Source of the DNA: Methanobacteriaceae archaeon | GTDB lineage: Archaea > Methanobacteriota > Methanobacteria > Methanobacteriales > Methanobacteriaceae | Assembly (NCBI GenBank): GCA_030656015.1 | Contig: JAUSNX010000006.1 | Location: 1-64,000, forward strand | Length of the DNA: 64,000 nucleotides | Reading direction: 5' to 3' | Shown here: positions 21,543 through 32,266 of the stretch, piece by piece | Layout of the letters: every line of letters begins with the position of its first letter | Numbering within the stretch: the first letter of the stretch is position 1 | The notes under the pieces: model-generated | Seen by the model: only the letters and a program-made list of their open reading frames with translations | What the model was told of the DNA's origin: nothing | Database searches by the model: none | Made by a program: the position numbers and the translations under genes

Positions 21543-23540
21543 TTATACAACCTTGAGGTAACCTCTGGAAGGTTCAAATATTACTCCTTTGTGTTTGAGG
21601 TTTCTTACAAACTCTTCCACCTTTTCTTCGCTTACATTATATCTATCTGCCATCTCAGATATAAGAATATTGGTAGGAGCACGTCCACCATATTCTTCTT
21701 CTAGTTCCTGTATTACGTCCAGAAGTATTCTTAATTTATCTCTTTCAGATTTAGGTGGTCTTCCTTCTACTTTGTCAATATCAATTTTCCCGGTTTCAGG
21801 ATCCATTCCCACTTGCTTTAAACAGGCCTTAGTTAATTTAATGGCCTGATGAGCATCTTCTGTATCTACTTCAGGTTTAAGTTTTATTTTAGCACTGGCT
21901 TCAGATAACCGGATAATCGCTTCTAACTGCCTAGCAGTAATAGGTACTGGTGAATCATCATCAATGGAATTGTTTCTCATGGAAACGTAGAATTCTTCTA
22001 ATACGTCCATGGCCTTGTCAGTAAGAACCGGGTGAATATTACGCCGGGCATAAGCAATATATTTTCTTAGAAGTTCTGGGTCAATCTCAAAATGCATACG
22101 GTCTTCTTTGTGTGTGTTTAAAATGTGACGTGCCAAACTTCTATCCTTTTCCTCTTCGGGCTTATCTTCCACTACAAAAGTCAAGTCAAACCGAGAAAGA
22201 ATGGTAGACGGCAAATCAATCTGTTCGGCAAGGGATTTATAACTGTCAAAACGGCCGAATTTAGGGTTGGCCGCCGCTAGTACTGAACACCTTGAGTTTA
22301 AGGTGGCCATAATTCCTGCCTTAGCAATACTTATGGTTTGCTGTTCCAAGGCCTCGTGAATGGCTGAACGATCTTCATCTCTCATCTTATCAAGTTCGTC
22401 CACACAAACGTTTCCCTTATCTCCTAATACTAAAGCACCGGCTTCTAGGGACCATCCACCAAATTCATCTCTAACAGCTGCAGCAGTAAGTCCCACCCCA
22501 CTTGTACCTTTACCACTGGTGTAAATACCTCTTGGAGCCAGCTTTGAGACATATTTGAGCATCTGGGATTTACCAATACCAGGATCTCCTACAATAAGGA
22601 CATGAATATCTCCTCTCAGACGAGTCTTATCATCCAGTTCTTTTCCAGCACCACCAAATAGTTGCAAGGCAATGGCCTCTTTAACATCCCTATAACCGTG
22701 GATGGATGGGGCAGTGGATTTTATAATTTTATCATAGACATTAGGATCTGCAGCTAGTTCTTTAATCTTCTCTTCGTCTTCTGGTGAAACTAGGAGCTCT
22801 TCAAACTCTTGTTCTATGTGCTCAGTGTAATTACCATAAATAAAATTGTTAAATCTTTTTGTTTTATCATCTCGAACCGTTCTCAGAGTTCCGGTTATTC
22901 TTACAATATCTCCAGGGGTTAGAGTATCTACCAAATCGTCTTCTAATACAATTAGTATTTGTCGTGGTTGATCTCCACCAGAAAGATTTTCCAGTGGTTC
23001 TTGAACCTTAACTGTTTGAGTATCCATAAATTCAGATTCTTCCTGCAGTAAACGGAAAGAACGGCCACCACAGTCAGAACAAAGAGAGGGTTCAGTTATC
23101 ATATTGCTACTTTGGGTAACTTCGTGTAAGCGCATGCATCCCCTACATTCAAAGGTGGCAGTAACAATTCTAGGGCGTATTTCATCAGTTTTACGGACAA
23201 TACCATCCACTGAAATGAATTTACCTATAAATTTACTTCTAAGGAATCTTAAAGGTATGTTATTGGTTACATTCTCTAATCTAATATTCAAATCTGCGTT
23301 TTTTCGCAGGGGATCAATATTTTTTATGGCTTTTCTTGAAGCTTTAATTACTTCTTCGGGTTTTTCAATTAAAAGATCAGCTAAATCCGGATCAAACATT
23401 TCTAAATCCAAGTAATCAACTACTATGGATCTCTGGTCCGGATATTTCTCTAATGCTTCAAAAACATTATCTTTGTACTTTGTTGAGAAAAATTCCTCGA
23501 ATTTGGCCAGTGATGTTTTTGTTTTATCGGAAGTTGTCAT
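21543..23540 (-). CDS. mcm: Replicative DNA helicase MCM
   Basis: The 665-residue subunit of the ring-shaped replicative helicase. The N-terminal DNA-binding part has a CRGC...CSDC zinc motif. The AAA+ core begins near residue 290 with Walker [10 protein letters not shown], Walker [10 protein letters not shown], the sensor region [11 protein letters not shown], and the SRFDLTF arginine-finger motif. A C-terminal winged helix is suggested by the last 80 residues. It is full length, without inteins. It is the first gene of the MCM-aIF2 beta-NMD3 stretch. Confidence 0.98.
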   Translation of the reverse strand: MTTSDKTKTSLAKFEEFFSTKYKDNVFEALEKYPDQRSIVVDYLDLEMFDPDLADLLIEKPEEVIKASRKAIKNIDPLRKNADLNIRLENVTNNIPLRFLRSKFIGKFISVDGIVRKTDEIRPRIVTATFECRGCMRLHEVTQSSNMITEPSLCSDCGGRSFRLLQEESEFMDTQTVKVQEPLENLSGGDQPRQILIVLEDDLVDTLTPGDIVRITGTLRTVRDDKTKRFNNFIYGNYTEHIEQEFEELLVSPEDEEKIKELAADPNVYDKIIKSTAPSIHGYRDVKEAIALQLFGGAGKELDDKTRLRGDIHVLIVGDPGIGKSQMLKYVSKLAPRGIYTSGKGTSGVGLTAAAVRDEFGGWSLEAGALVLGDKGNVCVDELDKMRDEDRSAIHEALEQQTISIAKAGIMATLNSRCSVLAAANPKFGRFDSYKSLAEQIDLPSTILSRFDLTFVVEDKPEEEKDRSLARHILNTHKEDRMHFEIDPELLRKYIAYARRNIHPVLTDKAMDVLEEFYVSMRNNSIDDDSPVPITARQLEAIIRLSEASAKIKLKPEVDTEDAHQAIKLTKACLKQVGMDPETGKIDIDKVEGRPPKSERDKLRILLDVIQELEEEYGGRAPTNILISEMADRYNVSEEKVEEFVRNLKHKGVIFEPSRGYLKVV

Positions 23541-23775
23541 TGGTCAAATATATTATACTTAGATTATAAATCCTTTACTAGAGAGTGTGGGAAAAGTAAA
23601 AAATTATTTTTTCTATAAAAATTCTTAAATAAAATTAATAGTTAAGTTATTAAAATGTGATAATTTCTTATTTTTTAATTTAAAAAATGAAAAAAACTTC
23701 TAAAATATTGTGTATGTTAAATGTATCCAAGATTTTTCATAAATTAAACATATTAAATTAAACATATAATAATCT

Positions 23776-25257
23776 ATGTCACGTTCTGAGAATGATTCGG
23801 CTACCATTATATTTCCCCATCAACTTTTTGAAAATAACCCTGCTCTTTTTAAGGGCCGCAAGGTCTTTTTGATCGAAGAACAGTTATTTTTTGGAGATTT
23901 TAAGTATACACTCTATTTTCATAAAAAGAAACTGGTTTTACACCGCGCCTCTATGAAATATTATCAGGATTTTCTCAAAAAACAGGGCTACGATGTAAAT
24001 TATGTAGAATATCAAAAAGACGCTAAAATGAGCTATATTTTTAATGAGCTGGAAAAATATGATATTAATTACATATATTGTGCAGAATTAATTGATCATC
24101 TGTTAAAAAACAGGTTAATAAATAATTGTTCAGATCACCAGATTAAATTGGTTGAATTGGAAGGGCCTGGATTTTTGACACCCCTGTCATGGATAGACGA
24201 TTATTTTGAAAATAAGAAAACTTATTTTTTAACTTCATTTTATATAGCTCAGAGGAAACGGTTAAATATTCTTTTAAGTGATGAAAGACCTGAAGGTGGC
24301 AAATGGAGCTATGATACTCAGAACCGTAAAAAACTACCTAAAAATATGCAGATTCCTATTTTATTAAAACTCAATACCAATAATTATATTGCAGAAGCCA
24401 GGGATTATGTGGATAAATATTTTTCAGAAAATCCAGGTGAGGTAAAAGATTTTTTTTACCCGGTAACTCACCATGATGCGAAAAAATGGCTTTCTGATTT
24501 TATATCTAAACGTTTAGTGTATTTTGGTGATTATGAAGATTCTATGCAAATGGATGAACCATTTTTATTCCATTCTATAATTTCATCATCTTTAAATATA
24601 GGTTTAATAACTCCTCAAGAAGTGATTAAAGATGTTTTAAATGCAGAGGCTCCATTAAACTCTAAAGAAGGATTTATAAGACAAATAATTGGTTGGAGGG
24701 AATTTATGAGGGCCATTTACATCAGAGAAGGCACCAAACAGAGAACCGGCAATTTCTTCCAAAACCATAAAAAAATAAATCAGAAGATTTACTGGGGTAA
24801 AACAGGGGTTCTACCATATGATGAAGTTGTTTCACGTGTTATTAAATATTCTTTTGCTCATCACATAGAACGTTTAATGGTTTTGGGAAATTTTATGCTG
24901 CTGGTCGATTTGGATCCCCATGATATCTATCGTTGGTTTATGGAAATGTTTATTGATGCATATGACTGGGTGATGGTGCCCAATGTCTATGGTATGAGTC
25001 AGTATGCCGATGGGGGTATCATTACCTCAAAACCCTATTTTTCTTCATCTAATTATTTACTCAAAATGAGTGATTTCCCCCGGGGAGAGTGGTGTGATGT
25101 TTGGAATGCTCTTTTCTGGAGATTCATGCAAAAAAACTGGAGCAAGATCGGAAAAAACCCTCGTTTGGCGTTATTGAAAAGGCATATTAAAAATAAAGAT
25201 AAAATGAATCAGCAGATACAAATTTCTGAGGATTTTTTAAATGAATTATTTTCTTAG
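23776..25257 (+). CDS. Photolyase/cryptochrome-related protein (FeS-BCP type lacking most cluster cysteines)
   Basis: A 493-residue flavoprotein of the prokaryotic (6-4) photolyase group (PhrB-like), expected to repair UV photoproducts with FAD and light. The DUF523-like N-terminal domain begins IIFPHQLFENNPALF. The FAD part shows IIGWREFMRAIY, RLMVLGNFMLL, and VPNVYGMSQYADGG near residues 395-415. The CxxC normally found just after the MSD motif is replaced by Pro and Glu (MSDFPRGEWCDVWN), and only one nearby Cys remains, so a 4Fe-4S cluster seems impossible. No ribosome site precedes the ATG; an AT-rich box suggests a leaderless message. Confidence 0.85.
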   Translation: MSRSENDSATIIFPHQLFENNPALFKGRKVFLIEEQLFFGDFKYTLYFHKKKLVLHRASMKYYQDFLKKQGYDVNYVEYQKDAKMSYIFNELEKYDINYIYCAELIDHLLKNRLINNCSDHQIKLVELEGPGFLTPLSWIDDYFENKKTYFLTSFYIAQRKRLNILLSDERPEGGKWSYDTQNRKKLPKNMQIPILLKLNTNNYIAEARDYVDKYFSENPGEVKDFFYPVTHHDAKKWLSDFISKRLVYFGDYEDSMQMDEPFLFHSIISSSLNIGLITPQEVIKDVLNAEAPLNSKEGFIRQIIGWREFMRAIYIREGTKQRTGNFFQNHKKINQKIYWGKTGVLPYDEVVSRVIKYSFAHHIERLMVLGNFMLLVDLDPHDIYRWFMEMFIDAYDWVMVPNVYGMSQYADGGIITSKPYFSSSNYLLKMSDFPRGEWCDVWNALFWRFMQKNWSKIGKNPRLALLKRHIKNKDKMNQQIQISEDFLNELFS

Positions 25258-25460
25258 AAAAATTCTTATTAAATAAAAATTAATAGTTACAAATAATATA
25301 GTAAATTATAACTTATATTATTAATAGTGTCCCAAATTTTAAATTAAACTGTAATTCAACTTATTTGGCTTGAATAATATGTAATATGCCTATTTCAATA
25401 TATTTGATAAATTTATTGTTAAATTTTTAATATTACACCTTTGGGTAAAACGGTGATTAA

Positions 25461-25895
25461 ATGAAAAAATCAAGATTAAACTTATTTAGAGTTACATCCA
25501 TGACCATTTCTATTTTAGGAGTTATCATGATTGTGGCCACAGTACTTCTATTTGCATATATGGGATTTGACAAAATTTCGCAAGGAATTTCATCGGGAGT
25601 AGATAGTGGATCTGCATATGATGATCTTGCAGCGCTAAATTCAGATTATTCTGCTCTTAAAATACAATATGATTCGATTAAAAAGGATATAAATCAGGGT
25701 AGTAGTGATGAACTGAAAAAAACTTATATAATTGCAGAATTAGAATTAGTGAAAACTAAATCGGCCATTGATGATGTTGATAGTGCATTATCCACTGGAA
25801 AATCAGATTCTATCGTTAATGAACGAATTAAAATTGCTAAAGATCAATTACAGACTGCTAAACAGAGTTTAAGTGATTTAAGAAGTCAAGTTTAA
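25461..25895 (+). CDS. Membrane-anchored coiled-coil protein of unknown function
   Basis: A 144-residue protein. A single membrane segment (residues 10-32, SMTISILGVIMIVATVLLFA) is followed by an extracytoplasmic or cytoplasmic coiled-coil rich in Asp, Ser and Lys, with no cysteines. GGTGATTAA precedes the ATG. It is convergent with rlmE. I do not recognise the family; the shape suggests a small envelope protein. Confidence 0.75.
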   Translation: MKKSRLNLFRVTSMTISILGVIMIVATVLLFAYMGFDKISQGISSGVDSGSAYDDLAALNSDYSALKIQYDSIKKDINQGSSDELKKTYIIAELELVKTKSAIDDVDSALSTGKSDSIVNERIKIAKDQLQTAKQSLSDLRSQV

Positions 25896-25956
25896 TTCTT
25901 ATTTCACTCAAAAATTATTTTTTTACAATTATTCTTTTAATTTTCATATTGATAAA

Positions 25957-26598
25957 TTAATCTTGGTCAAATTTTTCATTAACCCATTTAACCCCTTTAA
26001 AGCCTCTTCCAATGATATACATTTCAGAGCTGAGTTTTCGCGAGGAAGCTGGTTTAGTAGTTTTGACCACATTAAATTCATTTTTCAGTTTTTTTAGCAG
26101 TTCTGGAAATTCAGGGCCTTGAAATGTTTTCATTATAAGTGCCCCTTTTGGTTTAAGAAGATTAGCTGCTATTTTATTTACATTATCTGCTAGATCCATG
26201 ATTCTTATTCGGTCAATGTCTTTAATTCCAGAAAGTGAAGGCGCAGCATCGGATATAATGACTTCAGCTTTTCCATTTAGGGATTCATATATTTCTTTTT
26301 GAGTTTCAGATGATGTAAAATCGCCCTGAATGAAAATGAAATTTTCTTCGTCAAATGGTTTTATTTTTTGTAAATCCACACCAAGAACGGTTCCGGTTTC
26401 CCCTACCTTTTCTAGGGCCACTTGTGACCATCCTCCAGGTGCCGCTCCTAAATCAACAACATGATCTCCATCTTTAATAACTCTAAATTTTTTATTTAGT
26501 TGAATTAATTTATAAGATGCTCTAGAACGGTAATTTTCTTTCTTAGCACTTTTATAATAGTGTTCTTTTTTCTTTTCTACTTGCCAACGTTTTCCCAT
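25957..26598 (-). CDS. rlmE: Ribosomal RNA 2'-O-methyltransferase (FtsJ/RlmE family)
   Basis: A 213-residue SAM-dependent methyltransferase that should methylate the 2'-OH of a uridine in 23S rRNA. The SAM motif is [16 protein letters not shown]. The K-D-K-E tetrad can be placed at Lys in RASYKLIQL, Asp in [11 protein letters not shown], Lys in LIMKTFQG and Glu in [12 protein letters not shown]. Length is typical. Confidence 0.93.
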   Translation of the reverse strand: MGKRWQVEKKKEHYYKSAKKENYRSRASYKLIQLNKKFRVIKDGDHVVDLGAAPGGWSQVALEKVGETGTVLGVDLQKIKPFDEENFIFIQGDFTSSETQKEIYESLNGKAEVIISDAAPSLSGIKDIDRIRIMDLADNVNKIAANLLKPKGALIMKTFQGPEFPELLKKLKNEFNVVKTTKPASSRKLSSEMYIIGRGFKGVKWVNEKFDQD

Positions 26599-26726
26599 GT
26601 TATTTAACCTACTTATGTTATTTCTGTGGTATGCGTTATGTTTTGTTATATTGTTAATTTTATAATTAATAGATTAATCAAGATTAACTAAGATTAAATT
26701 TTTGAGCATATCAATTATTCAACACA

Positions 26727-27245
26727 TTATTTCTCAAAATTCAGGGCTTTACACATCGGATCTCCTATTTTAATGATTTTAGCATTTATTTGCCCATTTT
26801 TAACATCTAGAATCATCACGGTTGGATCAGTAAGTCGGGGAGCAGTAGGGCTGCCTGGATTTAAAAGCAAAATGTTTCCAATTTCCTTTATAAACGCCTG
26901 GTGTGTATGGCCTGTAATTAAAACTTTAACATCCAGTTCCATAGCAATGTATTTTAATTGTTGTGTATCTCCCCGAGGAAAAACTTCGCCATGGTTCAGA
27001 CCGATTTTAATACCTTCAACCTCAATTATTTTATTTTTAGGAAGATTAAGGCCATTATATCGGTCCATATTCCCTTGAACACAGTATGTTGGTGCTATTT
27101 TTTCTAAATCATTTTTTATATGGGGTGAAGTTAAGTCCCCTAGATGAAAAATCATTTCAACATTTTTAAATATGTTGAAAACTACTTCAGGAATTTCTGA
27201 AGCCCGGTCGGGTATGTGGGTATCTGATATAACTCCAATTAACAT
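26727..27245 (-). CDS. YfcE/MJ0936-type metallophosphodiesterase
   Basis: A 172-residue calcineurin-like phosphoesterase with all metal motifs: [12 protein letters not shown] at the start, HLGDLTS, QGNMDRY, LNHGE and TGHTHQA. Family members cleave phosphodiesters in vitro; the true substrate is unknown. I chose the ATG at 27245 because GGAG precedes it, while the upstream TTG is part of that site. It is on the same strand as rlmE but 128 bp away. Confidence 0.9.
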   Translation of the reverse strand: MLIGVISDTHIPDRASEIPEVVFNIFKNVEMIFHLGDLTSPHIKNDLEKIAPTYCVQGNMDRYNGLNLPKNKIIEVEGIKIGLNHGEVFPRGDTQQLKYIAMELDVKVLITGHTHQAFIKEIGNILLLNPGSPTAPRLTDPTVMILDVKNGQINAKIIKIGDPMCKALNFEK

Positions 27246-27422
27246 TTTTATCTCCAAATCTTTAATATTTTGATAATATTATATTTATGGTACTACTAAA
27301 TGTTTAAAGTAAATTTTTTATAATTATTGATTATAGACTAAAATTAATAATTAATGAAATACGAAATAGTATTTCCGAGTTATATAATTCTTTTGATAAA
27401 ATTTTAATATAGTAGAATTAAT

Positions 27423-28112
27423 TTATTTGTAATCCAAATCTCCTAGATTATAAAGCTTCTGTAGGCTGGAAGCATGACTTATTTCGTAAAGAACGTAAGG
27501 ATTATTAAAATAAGGATCTATAAGGCCTTTAGCAATATAGTAATAAGCTGCAAAACGTCCATATTCCTTCCAGACAATTTGTACATACAGTGGGAATCCA
27601 CAACCAGGATTTATGAAAATGTCACCAGTTCTCACATTTCCATGGTTTACCATAGGAATGGGCCCTTCCTGCCCGTGTTTTTCCCCCACCTTGTTTACAT
27701 AAGCCAGAGCATCATCCAAATTATCAAATTCAATACCATCAGCACGGTAATGATATTTGCCGTAATCGGGCCCAAATATGAATGTGCTGATAACTTCCGT
27801 CCAGCTAATGTCTGTACGTAGGCCATTAGGATCTATCATGGCCAGTTCGATTATGGTCACATTGCCTTGCTTAAACTGACGATAATTAGAATCACCAGCA
27901 AAATGAACTACTAATGCACATTTAGAGCCTTTTTTTCCCGCGTACTGACTTAACAATTCTGCATGGGGGTGGTCCGGGTACATATCTGGATTGGCCAGTT
28001 TAACAAGGGCTAAACGTCCTACTGGTTCAACAAGCCCAGTTTGAGTTGATATATATAAGTAAGATCCAAAAATTAGGACAACGATCATGGCTGCTAGCAA
28101 AAATTTTGACAT
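27423..28112 (-). CDS. Signal-anchored protein of unknown function
   Basis: A 229-residue protein. The N-terminus (residues 4-22) is a hydrophobic signal anchor. The rest is predicted to lie outside the membrane, with two Cys (GSKCALV and NPGCGFP) and many aromatic residues. I find no motif I know. GAGGATTTTA precedes the ATG. Confidence 0.75.
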   Translation of the reverse strand: MSKFLLAAMIVVLIFGSYLYISTQTGLVEPVGRLALVKLANPDMYPDHPHAELLSQYAGKKGSKCALVVHFAGDSNYRQFKQGNVTIIELAMIDPNGLRTDISWTEVISTFIFGPDYGKYHYRADGIEFDNLDDALAYVNKVGEKHGQEGPIPMVNHGNVRTGDIFINPGCGFPLYVQIVWKEYGRFAAYYYIAKGLIDPYFNNPYVLYEISHASSLQKLYNLGDLDYK

Positions 28113-28662
28113 TAAAATCCTCGAATAAATTTATTATTATTTTATTTTTAATCTGTGATTGGTTTAATTTTTCTTTTAAAGATGTATTAAACTATTATTT
28201 TCATCTATTGTTTATTATTTGTGAGGTTTATACTTTGAGAATATGAATAATTGAAATACATTATAAACTATTTTTTATATACAATTATTCTTAATATCTT
28301 ATAAATATCATGATATTAAAGTATTTGGCGAAATTTGATATTAATTTCTATTTTTATTTTATCAAAAAATTCATTTCATAAGTTTCTAAGAGGAATTATA
28401 AAATTAATCTATAATTAATAAATTTGAGTTAATTCTCTAATTTTCAAAAATAATATTATTTAAAATAACAACCAGAATTAATTTATGTAAAGGACATATA
28501 TGAGTTTTTACATTTTGAATTAAAATAAAATAGTTTTTCAAAATTTCCAGAGCCTAATCAATTTAAAGTAGAATGCAAAAAAGAGTATTTTGATAATATT
28601 ATTTATCTTGCTTATTTTTAGAATTTATTGATATGTGGTATTAGAATAAAAATAAAAAATAA
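28113..28662. other. Long AT-rich gap, nothing recognised
   Basis: About 550 bases with very low G+C and no open frame of note. The right part is the downstream region of the surface protein at 28663. I see no clear promoter, RNA or repeat. Confidence 0.6.
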
Positions 28663-29172
28663 TTATTTTTTAAGCATAATTAATGTTCCACCTAATATCG
28701 CTGATAAAACTAATGTAGCATATGATGCACTGCTGTCACTTGTAGTGCCACTGTCAGAATTTTCAGTATTGTTGGGGCTCAATTCATTTGTTTCAATAAT
28801 AGGATACTCCGTGGAATTGGAGGTATATTGGATGCTGCTTGGGATGCTGTTAGGGGTTTCATTTGTGTTTTCAGCGTTGGATATTATTTTTTGACTTTCT
28901 GTGGAGGTAGCAACAATTTCAGAATTTTCTGTTGGATTGGCCACATTATTGTTTGCAACTTCAGGAGTAACTGATTCTATTTCCTGTGTCGGGGTGGAGT
29001 TTTCTGAAGGGTTTGTAGTCGTATTCGGTGATTCGGGATTAGATATTTCAGAATTTGGACTTACCCAGTCATCTGGCAGAATGGCTATGGCACTCACGGT
29101 ATTAATTAGAACTAAAGAAGAAAATAAAACAATGAATATGGTTATTATGAGATTATTTCTAATTCGAATCAC
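28663..29172 (-). CDS. Small Ser/Thr/Asn-rich surface protein with signal peptide and C-terminal anchor
   Basis: A 169-residue protein. A signal peptide (about residues 9-29) precedes a low-complexity middle full of N-x-S/T sites, Pro and Glu. A C-terminal hydrophobic segment ending LILGG-like (LSAILGGTLIMLKK) is a membrane anchor. This is the layout of a small, probably N-glycosylated envelope protein. The GTG start lies in a GAGGTGATT site, so the exact start is unsure. It has no recognised enzymatic domain. Confidence 0.7.
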   Translation of the reverse strand: MIRIRNNLIITIFIVLFSSLVLINTVSAIAILPDDWVSPNSEISNPESPNTTTNPSENSTPTQEIESVTPEVANNNVANPTENSEIVATSTESQKIISNAENTNETPNSIPSSIQYTSNSTEYPIIETNELSPNNTENSDSGTTSDSSASYATLVLSAILGGTLIMLKK

Positions 29173-29550
29173 CTCTGTTTCAGGATTAAATTAATTTCTC
29201 TTGTATTAAAATACAAGTCACAAATACTTAAAATTAAATTTTTTTTGTGAATTCTCTCTCAAAATGATGATTAATCATATGGATTGATTTATTATTCTCT
29301 ATAACATCTAAAAAACAAGTTTTTTCAATGATAATTTTCGTGATATTATTCACAAACAGAAATTGAAAATATCTAAAATAACTCAAAAACTAAATTTATA
29401 AGTTCTACTTTTTATTTAAAAGAATTAATGAATATAATTTTATATTTTTTGGGGTTTATATCTTTAAAAATGAGAAATAAAAAAATTTAGCAATTAAAAC
29501 GCAATTTTTTAAATATTTAAAAGTAATATAATAAAATTAGAGGATGTTTC
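29173..29550. promoter_or_regulatory. Divergent promoter region, surface protein and MFS exporter
   Basis: An AT-rich region between two divergent genes. TATA-like runs are common here and no single one stands out. AGGATG sits just before the MFS start. No gene or RNA was seen. Confidence 0.4.
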
Positions 29551-31083
29551 ATGGAAGAAAAAGTTCAAATTGGTTGGATTACATTAATTGTTGTCTCGCT
29601 TTCAGCTTTTGTAATTGCTTTAGATACTACATTTATGAATGTGGCCATAACTACGCTGGTCAAAGATCTAAACACAACTGTGGGCACGATTCAGTTTATA
29701 ATTGCGGTTTATGCACTCACCATGGCCGCATTAATGTTAATCGGCGGAAAACTCCAGGATGTAATGGGTAAAAAACGTACATTTCTTATTGGAGCTGCTA
29801 TTTATGGTATTGGAACTACTATAGCTGCTTTAAGTATTAATACATTCATGTTACTCATAGGATGGTCTATTTTAGAGGGTATTGGGGCTGCTTTAATGAC
29901 TCCGGCCACGGCATCAATTATCAGTGGAACATATCATGGTAAAGATCGTACTTTTGCTTTGGCCATTTGGACTGCCATGGCCGGAGTGGCTGCAGCAATT
30001 GGTCCGTTATTTGGGGGATTTTTAACCACATTCTTTAGTTGGAGGTGGGGCTTTGGTCTGGAATTGCTTATTATATTAACCATTATTACTTATTCGGGCC
30101 ATATTAAATACTTCAAACCAATTATGGAACGTTCAGATATCGATGTTTTGGGAGCCATACTTTCTGCGGTAGGTATAGTGGTTTTGGTGTTAGGTGTTTT
30201 ACTACTCAATTCCTTTAAAACATGGGCCTATGCTCCTTACTGTATGGGGATTGGAGTTTTAATTCTCATTGTATTTTATTTCTATGAAAAAAGGAGAATT
30301 GCTCAAAATAAAATACCTCTATTTGATGTTCATTTACTTAAAAACAGTGATTTCACGTTAGGAACCAGTACTCGTCTTCTAATGAATCTAGCTCTTGCAG
30401 GAACAGTTTTCGTAATGCCTGTTTTCCTGCAGACAGTATCTGGTGCAGATGCATTTACAACTGGCCTAATTTTAATGCCACTCACAGTAGGATTACTAGT
30501 ATTCTCAATTATCGCCTCGAAAATTTCTGGAAGGCTTCCCCACCGTACTATAATTGCCATAGGATTCGCTGTGGCATTACTAGGAGCTATTATTCTCAGA
30601 TCTCAGTTCAGTTTATATACTCAACTAATTGACCTGGTTCCGGGAATGTTCTGTTTGGGAGTGGGCCTGGGATTGTCCATTCCACTAACGGCGGATGTGA
30701 TACTTACCAGTGCCGGTGATAAAAAACAGGCTGATGCATCAGGATTCATGTCAACTGGAGCCAATTTGGGATCATCCATGGGAACAGCAGTAATTGGAGT
30801 AATATTAATTTTAGGAGCCATCAGTGGTTTATACACGGCCATAGATACTACATATCCCGACCAAATCACTAAAGAGCAGTATAAAGAAAATCTCGGATTC
30901 TATTTTGAAAAACTAGGGACCACTAATGTGCAACAATTGAAAAATCAAACATCTGCAGATTCGAATATGGTAAATATTACCATAACAACAGCGATGAGAT
31001 ATGCTATGGATGCCGTATCTATTTTTATGCTTCTGGGATTAATATTATCTCTCTTTTTGAGGCCTATTGGTAAAGATGGATGA
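29551..31083 (+). CDS. MFS drug-exporter family protein (DHA2, 14-TM type)
   Basis: A 510-residue membrane transporter of the EmrB/QacA-like DHA2 family, expected to use the proton gradient to expel lipophilic compounds. Visible motifs are LDTTFMNVAITT in TM1 (the DHA2 signature Asp), GGKLQDVMGKKRTFLIG (motif A) between TM2 and TM3, and a GPLFGGFL motif C. About 14 hydrophobic segments can be counted. AGGATG precedes the ATG. No regulator is next to it. Confidence 0.92.
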   Translation: MEEKVQIGWITLIVVSLSAFVIALDTTFMNVAITTLVKDLNTTVGTIQFIIAVYALTMAALMLIGGKLQDVMGKKRTFLIGAAIYGIGTTIAALSINTFMLLIGWSILEGIGAALMTPATASIISGTYHGKDRTFALAIWTAMAGVAAAIGPLFGGFLTTFFSWRWGFGLELLIILTIITYSGHIKYFKPIMERSDIDVLGAILSAVGIVVLVLGVLLLNSFKTWAYAPYCMGIGVLILIVFYFYEKRRIAQNKIPLFDVHLLKNSDFTLGTSTRLLMNLALAGTVFVMPVFLQTVSGADAFTTGLILMPLTVGLLVFSIIASKISGRLPHRTIIAIGFAVALLGAIILRSQFSLYTQLIDLVPGMFCLGVGLGLSIPLTADVILTSAGDKKQADASGFMSTGANLGSSMGTAVIGVILILGAISGLYTAIDTTYPDQITKEQYKENLGFYFEKLGTTNVQQLKNQTSADSNMVNITITTAMRYAMDAVSIFMLLGLILSLFLRPIGKDG

Positions 31084-31334
31084 TAATAATTCATAATCTT
31101 TTTTAATTTTCTTTTTTTAAATTTTAAAAAATATAAAGTTATTTTGTTAATTGTAGGAATATTTACTTTTTTTAAAAAAAATAGATATTAAGATGAATTA
31201 AAATAAAAAAAGTTTTAAGATAGGTCTAATGTAAAATTGTATTTTATAGTGATCTGTTTATTATGTTCTATCAACTTTGGATCAGTAATTTTCATATTTT
31301 CATATTTTCATATTTTTTGATTGTTGGATGATAT

Positions 31335-31889
31335 TCATTCACTAATCGTTATTTTAATAGTTCTAGAGTCACTTCCACCCATTGCATCCGATACTGTGAA
31401 AGTCACATTATATTCTCCTACTTCCTCTGCTTTAGGAATTCAACTGAATTGACCATTTAATTGATTAAATTCCACAGTTTTTGGTAATTCTGGGGTGCTG
31501 GCCTTAGTATAATTTAAATTATAACCTGCAGTACTAATTGCTGCAACTGTAAATTTTAAAGGTTTCCCCACTCCTCCGTATTAATTTTCCAAAGCAAATA
31601 GTGCAGTTTTGTTAGCAGTCGGATCTTTATGGGCTAAAAATCCACCTAGGGCTCCCACAGCAGCACTAGCTACTCCTACTAGAACTGTATAATTATTATC
31701 CGTTAACCCAATGCTCACCACTAAGGCAACCACTGCCACGGTTGTCAATCCTAAAAGGCCTATCGCTTGTATTTTGTGATGGCTACGCATATTAACTCTG
31801 TTTTTAAATATGGGCTTAATTAAATAGCTTAAAATCCCTACTGCTCCTAGAATAATTAAAACCTGTATTAAAAATCCATAATAACTCAC
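31335..31889 (-). pseudogene. Broken gene: membrane domain joined in frame to an Ig-like domain, two nonsense codons
   Basis: The 103-codon membrane frame (31581-31889) ends with TAA, but the same frame continues for 80 codons and encodes an Ig-like domain of the He_PIG/cadherin kind (GKPLKFTVAA, then EVGEYNVTFTVSDAMGG). A second stop, TGA at 31440-31442, falls exactly where these domains carry the Trp of F-S-W-x-P, so it looks like a TGG-to-TGA change. The gene ends at TGA 31335-31337. The parent was a 184-residue surface protein with membrane N-terminus and outside Ig domain. Confidence 0.8.
31581..31889 (-). CDS. Three-helix membrane fragment, front part of the broken surface gene
   Basis: 102 residues with three membrane segments (about 7-26, 45-64 and 70-88) and a basic loop KNRVNMRSHHK. 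It is the portion still open before the TAA. It may still be made as a short membrane protein. The GTG start has a GGGG-rich sequence right before it, so the start is unsure. Confidence 0.6.
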   Translation of the reverse strand: MSYYGFLIQVLIILGAVGILSYLIKPIFKNRVNMRSHHKIQAIGLLGLTTVAVVALVVSIGLTDNNYTVLVGVASAAVGALGGFLAHKDPTANKTALFALEN

Positions 31890-31939
31890 CCCTAATTAAG
31901 TATTATAATATATTTTTTATTAATTCTTTTATATATTTT

Positions 31940-32266
31940 ATGTTGAATTGGTTAGATTATCATTATTTATATAAGAAATATGGGAATAGTCTCAATATGA
32001 AAAATAAAAATTCCAGCACAGTAGTGTTCCCGGGCAGAACCATATCTTGGAGACGGAGTAAAAAAGGATGGTCTATGATTATCATGCCCGACAGTATTAG
32101 AATAGATAATAATCACGGTTACTGTCACATTCACATAGAATACAAAAAAAATTACCAAAACATAAAAGAAAACAGCTTAGAGGCAATTTACTCTATTATA
32201 ACGGACCATATAGAAATAAACAAAGGGATTAATTTAGATGAATTAAAAAAGGAGCTTATAAATTGA
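31940..32266 (+). CDS. Probable TumE-family toxin
   Basis: A 108-residue small basic protein that overlaps the next gene by four bases. The middle (WSMIIMPDSIRIDNNHGYCHIHIE) has the His-rich pattern of the DUF6516/TumE toxins, which pair with a DNA-binding antitoxin. A TATA-like TTATAATATATTT about 25 bases before the ATG suits a leaderless message from this start; an inner ATG (31997) is possible. What it attacks is unknown. The pairing with an HTH partner is the main support. Confidence 0.65.
   Translation: MLNWLDYHYLYKKYGNSLNMKNKNSSTVVFPGRTISWRRSKKGWSMIIMPDSIRIDNNHGYCHIHIEYKKNYQNIKENSLEAIYSIITDHIEINKGINLDELKKELIN

Noticed and set aside
31291-31318. Short tandem TTTTCATA repeats
   Set aside because: Only three units in very AT-rich sequence; likely chance or minor slippage.
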